From: Collinsella sp. CAG:166
GTDB lineage: Bacteria; Actinomycetota; Coriobacteriia; Coriobacteriales; Coriobacteriaceae
DNA length: 9,803 bases
Direction: 5' to 3'
Assembly (NCBI GenBank): GCA_000434535.1
Contig: FR878639.1
Location: forward strand, 11,426 to 21,228
Shown: positions 7,287-9,803 of the stretch, piece after piece
How positions within the stretch are numbered: the first letter of the stretch is position 1
Layout of the letters: each line of letters begins with the position of its first letter
Translations under genes and position numbers: made by a program
The notes under the pieces: model-generated
What the model was told of the DNA's origin: nothing
Databases searched by the model: none
Seen by the model: only the letters and a program-made list of their open reading frames with translations

Positions 7287-7310
7287 GGAAGGGATGAATT
7301 CCAGGCATGC

Positions 7311-8231
7311 CTACACGCGCAGGTAGCGGCGCATGGCGATGGCAGAACCAAAGAAACCGATAATCACGCCGACCAGAATCAGCGCAGCATAGGTCACCAA
7401 GTAGTACTGCATCGGCAGGGCAAACGACATCCAGCCGATGCTCTCCTGCAGACGCGGAATCATCAGGTTGCGCAGCAGCTCCAGAACGCCGATGGAAAGC
7501 AACGAGCCCAAAATGGCCTGTAGTACGCCCTCGGTGATAAACGGGCCGCGAATGAAGCCGTTGCTGGCGCCGACCAGACGCATAATCGCAATCTCACGAC
7601 GACGTGCCGTGATGGATAGGCGAATCGTGTTGTTGATGAAGATGAAAGCGATAAAGGTCAGAAGGCCAACGAGCACCACGGCGGCGATGCGGATGTAGTT
7701 GGTCACCTGGAACAGGCGGCTCACTGCCTCCTGGCCGTACAGCACGCTCGCGTTGACGTCGCCGTCATCCACGATCTTCTGGAAATCGGCATCCTTCTTG
7801 AGCTTCTCTGCCGTGCTCTCGACCTTGGACGGATCGTCCATCTCAATAGCGAAGGAAGCCGGCAGCGGGTTCTGGCCATCGAGCGCGCTCATGGTGGCGT
7901 CGGCGTTGCCCGACATCTTGCTCGAATACTCGGCCTTCGCGTCGTCCTTGTCCTTATAGGTCACGGACTTGACGTTGCTCCACGTCTTAAGCTCGGCCTC
8001 AAAAGCCTGAACATCAGCCTGATCGGCGTCATCACTAATGAAGGCGTTGATGACAACCTGATCCTCGACGGTGCCGATCACGGAGTTCAGCACCGCGGAG
8101 CCCATAATGAACAGGCCGATGATAAACAGCGAAAGGAAGATCGTGATGACGGCGCCGAGCGAGGTAGTCCAGTTACGGAAGAAGTGGCTGATTGCCTCTT
8201 TGAAGGAGTAGCCCACGTTAGTTGGTGCCAT
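7311..8231 (-). CDS. ftsX: Cell division protein FtsX
   Basis: Membrane subunit of the FtsEX complex, which uses ATP hydrolysis by FtsE to switch on peptidoglycan hydrolases outside the cell at division. The 306 residues show the family plan: a cytoplasmic N-terminus, TM1 (about 24-50), a large extracellular domain (about 53-175) and TM2 (179-201). A cytoplasmic loop with TARRREIAIMRLVGAS (208-223), the conserved segment that contacts the ATPase, follows, then TM3 (about 231-255) and TM4 (about 279-300). The ATG lies within the last codons of ftsE, giving a 14-base overlap in another frame, so the two are co-translated. A GGGGAGG stretch is about 12 bases before the ATG, a rather long spacing that fits translational coupling. 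No hydrolase partner follows; a strong terminator does. Confidence 0.95.
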   Translation of the reverse strand: MAPTNVGYSFKEAISHFFRNWTTSLGAVITIFLSLFIIGLFIMGSAVLNSVIGTVEDQVVINAFISDDADQADVQAFEAELKTWSNVKSVTYKDKDDAKAEYSSKMSGNADATMSALDGQNPLPASFAIEMDDPSKVESTAEKLKKDADFQKIVDDGDVNASVLYGQEAVSRLFQVTNYIRIAAVVLVGLLTFIAFIFINNTIRLSITARRREIAIMRLVGASNGFIRGPFITEGVLQAILGSLLSIGVLELLRNLMIPRLQESIGWMSFALPMQYYLVTYAALILVGVIIGFFGSAIAMRRYLRV

Positions 8232-9438
8232 AGTTGCCGTAACCTCCCCTCTCCTGGTCGCGGATGACGTGGCCGCCCTCGAGGGCGATCACGCGACGGT
8301 GCATGCTATCGACCATCTCGCGGTCGTGCGTGGCGACGATCACGGTGGTGCCGGTGCGGTTAATACGCTCAAGCAGCTTCATGATGCCCAGCGAGATCGC
8401 CGGGTCGAGGTTGCCCGTGGGCTCGTCGCAGATCAGCAGCGGCGGACGGTTGACCATAGCACGGGCGACGGCAACGCGCTGCTGCTCGCCACCGGAAAGC
8501 TGGTCGGGCAGCGAGTCCATCTGATCGGCCAGACCGACCAGACGCAGCACCTCGGGCACCTGGCTGCGAATGACGCCCTTGGGCTTGCCGATGCACTGCA
8601 GGGCAAACGCCACGTTTTCGTAGGCGGTCTTTTGCGGCAGAAGCTTAAAGTCCTGGAACACGGCGCCAATCTGGCGGCGCAGGAACGGAACCTTGCGGTT
8701 CTTGATCTTCATGAGGTCCTGACCGGCAACCAGGATGCGGCCGCTCGTCGGCTTGACGTCGCGGTTGAGCGTCGACAGCAGCGTGGTCTTACCCGAGCCG
8801 GAGTGACCGACCAGGAAGACAAACTCGCCCGGATAGATCTCGATGTTGATGTCGTCGAGTGCAGGCTTGTTGGGCTGTGCCGGATAGATCTTGGTGACAT
8901 GCTCCATAAGGATGACGGGCTCGACACCGGCCTGCTTGGCCATCTTCTTGCGGCTGGCCTGCGGATCGATGGGCGCAAACACCGACGTAAAATCGGGGTT
9001 GTTGAGCGCGTTATCGAGGCTTGCGACCTCGGCTGCCTGATCGCTCTCGACCACCGGGGCAGCAGGCTGCGTGGGGTCGGGAATAGCGGCAAAGAGACCG
9101 GACTGCGCAGGCTGAGGAGCCGGCGTCGCAGGGGCCAAGGGGTCGGGAATGCCGGCCATGGTAGGCTGCGGCGTGGCGGCACCAGCCTGAGGCTGCTCCA
9201 CGCGAGCGGTCACGGCCTGAACGGGCTCAAAACCCGCCGTGCCGGAAAGCGCGACATCGCTGGTTGGATTGTAGGCAAAGGGATCGGATGCCGGCTGTGC
9301 CTGATCTGCCGGCTGAGCGGGGGCCTGAGCAACAGGCTGGCCCTCTGAATCCGGAGTGGCGAAACGACTGCCCTGGACGCCTGCCTGCGTCTTGGGGGCA
9401 TCATCGCCCGCACCGGAGGTACGGAAGTGGTTACCCAC
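8218..9438 (-). CDS. ftsE: Cell division ATPase FtsE with long N-terminal extension
   Basis: ATPase subunit of FtsEX, on the inner face of the membrane. The ABC domain begins near residue 174 and is complete: Walker A GHSGSGKTT (211-219), Q-loop Gln262 in FQDFKLL, signature LSGGEQQRV (314-322), Walker B LLICDEP (334-340), D-loop and switch His371. The core of about 230 residues equals normal FtsE length. Ahead of it are about 170 residues rich in Pro, Ala and Gln, with two IPDP segments and no predicted fold, ending in a charged SRKKMAKQ stretch (162-169). The start at GTG 9438 is supported by AAGGAG five bases upstream. I saw no ribosome site before the internal ATGs at residues 166 and 178, so the extension appears to be translated. 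Base composition is like the rest of the gene. The tail overlaps ftsX. Confidence 0.94.
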   Translation of the reverse strand: MGNHFRTSGAGDDAPKTQAGVQGSRFATPDSEGQPVAQAPAQPADQAQPASDPFAYNPTSDVALSGTAGFEPVQAVTARVEQPQAGAATPQPTMAGIPDPLAPATPAPQPAQSGLFAAIPDPTQPAAPVVESDQAAEVASLDNALNNPDFTSVFAPIDPQASRKKMAKQAGVEPVILMEHVTKIYPAQPNKPALDDINIEIYPGEFVFLVGHSGSGKTTLLSTLNRDVKPTSGRILVAGQDLMKIKNRKVPFLRRQIGAVFQDFKLLPQKTAYENVAFALQCIGKPKGVIRSQVPEVLRLVGLADQMDSLPDQLSGGEQQRVAVARAMVNRPPLLICDEPTGNLDPAISLGIMKLLERINRTGTTVIVATHDREMVDSMHRRVIALEGGHVIRDQERGGYGNYGTN

Positions 9439-9483
9439 TGGTGCTCCTTATCGTCGTGCGTTTAAACTACATGAGCGCTTAGT

Positions 9484-9508
9484 ATTTTAGCAGCATTAGC
9501 TTTGCTGC
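9484..9508 (-). promoter_or_regulatory. Candidate ftsE promoter with small dyad
   Basis: TGCTAAAAT on the minus strand is an extended -10 element (TAAAAT at 9484-9489), which would start transcription about 38 bases before the ftsE GTG. No good -35 is seen, which an extended -10 can tolerate. Immediately upstream, GCAGCA/TGCTGC (9490-9495 and 9503-9508) form a six-base dyad with a seven-base spacer, a possible regulator site. Confidence 0.45.
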
Positions 9509-9541
9509 ACATAAGAAGCATGGCCGTGTTTGGGTCCCTCC

Positions 9542-9664
9542 GGCCGGACACAGGGTTACTCTCCAAATCGTCCTCGGACATGTCGGAGCCTCCGCTGCGC
9601 ACTACGTGCGGCGGGGGCTCCTCCGTCCTGCGGAAAGATTTGGAAAGTAACCCTGTGTCCGGCC
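9542..9664. repeat. Large imperfect palindrome (about 123 bp)
   Basis: Outer arms GGCCGGACACAGGGTTACT (9542-9560) and its exact complement (9646-9664) match over 19 bases. After one mismatch, TCCAAATC (9562-9569) pairs with GATTTGGA (9637-9644). The centre pairs again: 9585-9595 with 9611-9621 (one G-T pair) and CGCAC with GTGCG around a three-base loop at 9603-9605. The parts between are loosely complementary. There is no U tract on either side, so it is not a usual terminator. It resembles a dispersed hairpin repeat or a miniature element, and it sits upstream of the likely ftsE promoter. Confidence 0.8.
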
Positions 9665-9704
9665 TGCGGTAACTAAGGGGTCGCCGCGTTTTACTTGGGG
9701 TGCT

Positions 9705-9752
9705 GCATATACAAAGTTGGAAGGGTCTGAATTGCGCTTTGTCGATATATGC
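9705..9752. repeat. Imperfect inverted repeat
   Basis: GCATATA-CAAAG (9705-9716) pairs with CTTTG (9737-9741) and TATATGC (9746-9752), with a four-base TCGA bulge and a 20-base loop. It could form a hairpin in RNA or bind a protein; nothing else identifies it. Confidence 0.35.
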
Positions 9753-9803
9753 CCTTTTCCCTGATGGGACCGTGCTTGAGGGGCGTCTGTTAGCGCCGGG
9801 CGA

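Larger units (their letters stand above)
9439..9803. other. Region upstream of ftsE without a supported gene
   Basis: This 365-base stretch holds, reading towards ftsE, an imperfect inverted repeat (9705-9752), a large palindrome (9542-9664) and a likely promoter (9484-9489). On the minus strand one frame is free of stops from the window edge to a TAA at 9462-9464, but the deduced peptide is Ser/Arg/Pro-rich, crosses the palindrome and resembles no family I know. I therefore treat the region as intergenic. Confidence 0.6.

Noticed and set aside
8269..9348. Plus-strand open frame (359 codons) opposite ftsE
   Set aside because: Antisense to the conserved FtsE ABC domain; its Arg/Gly/Leu/Asp-rich translation resembles no protein domain.
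9542..9664. The palindrome as an intrinsic terminator of the gene upstream of ftsE
   Set aside because: Neither strand has a run of T after the stem, and the stem is far longer than usual terminators.
1..9803. tRNA, rRNA, CRISPR array or riboswitch
   Set aside because: No cloverleaf, rRNA segment, regular repeat-spacer pattern or recognised riboswitch core was seen on either strand.

Overview
The window looks like a piece of chromosome from a moderately high-GC Gram-positive bacterium. The mix of genes (an actinobacterial-style FtsE/FtsX pair, RNase R, and a MurNAc PTS/etherase operon) and the strong AGGAGG-type ribosome binding sites suggest a Coriobacteriia member such as Collinsella. That placement is inference from gene content and style, not from a marker gene. 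All eight genes I support lie on the minus strand, so transcription runs from high to low coordinates. The long plus-strand open frames are shadows of these genes.

In transcription order, 9439-9803 is a non-coding region with a large imperfect palindrome (9542-9664) and a likely ftsE promoter. Next come ftsE (8218-9438, with an unusual disordered N-terminal extension of about 170 residues) and ftsX (7311-8231), which overlap by 14 bases and end in a clear intrinsic terminator (7253-7286). rnr (RNase R, 5040-7175) follows as a separate unit with its own downstream hairpin. A solitary serine recombinase (4257-4862) comes next; its promoter region carries a repeated AAACCT-type motif. A small VanZ-like membrane protein (3571-4152) follows, ending in a 9-bp hairpin.

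The final block is a compact N-acetylmuramic acid (MurNAc) operon. It holds an RpiR/MurR-type regulator (2515-3366), the MurNAc-6-phosphate etherase murQ (1581-2504) and an EIIBC MurNAc-type PTS permease (93-1523). The permease imports and phosphorylates MurNAc, MurQ removes the lactyl ether to give GlcNAc-6-phosphate, and the SIS-domain regulator probably senses MurNAc-6-phosphate. No EIIA domain is encoded here, so the permease must borrow one from elsewhere.

Two wider links are visible: the window is rich in cell-wall functions (FtsEX control of wall hydrolysis, VanZ-like protein, MurNAc salvage), and the recombinase is the only mobile-DNA gene. I did not find a clearly new multi-gene system. 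The items most worth a second look are the FtsE extension, the ftsE-upstream palindrome and the recombinase with its repeated promoter motif.
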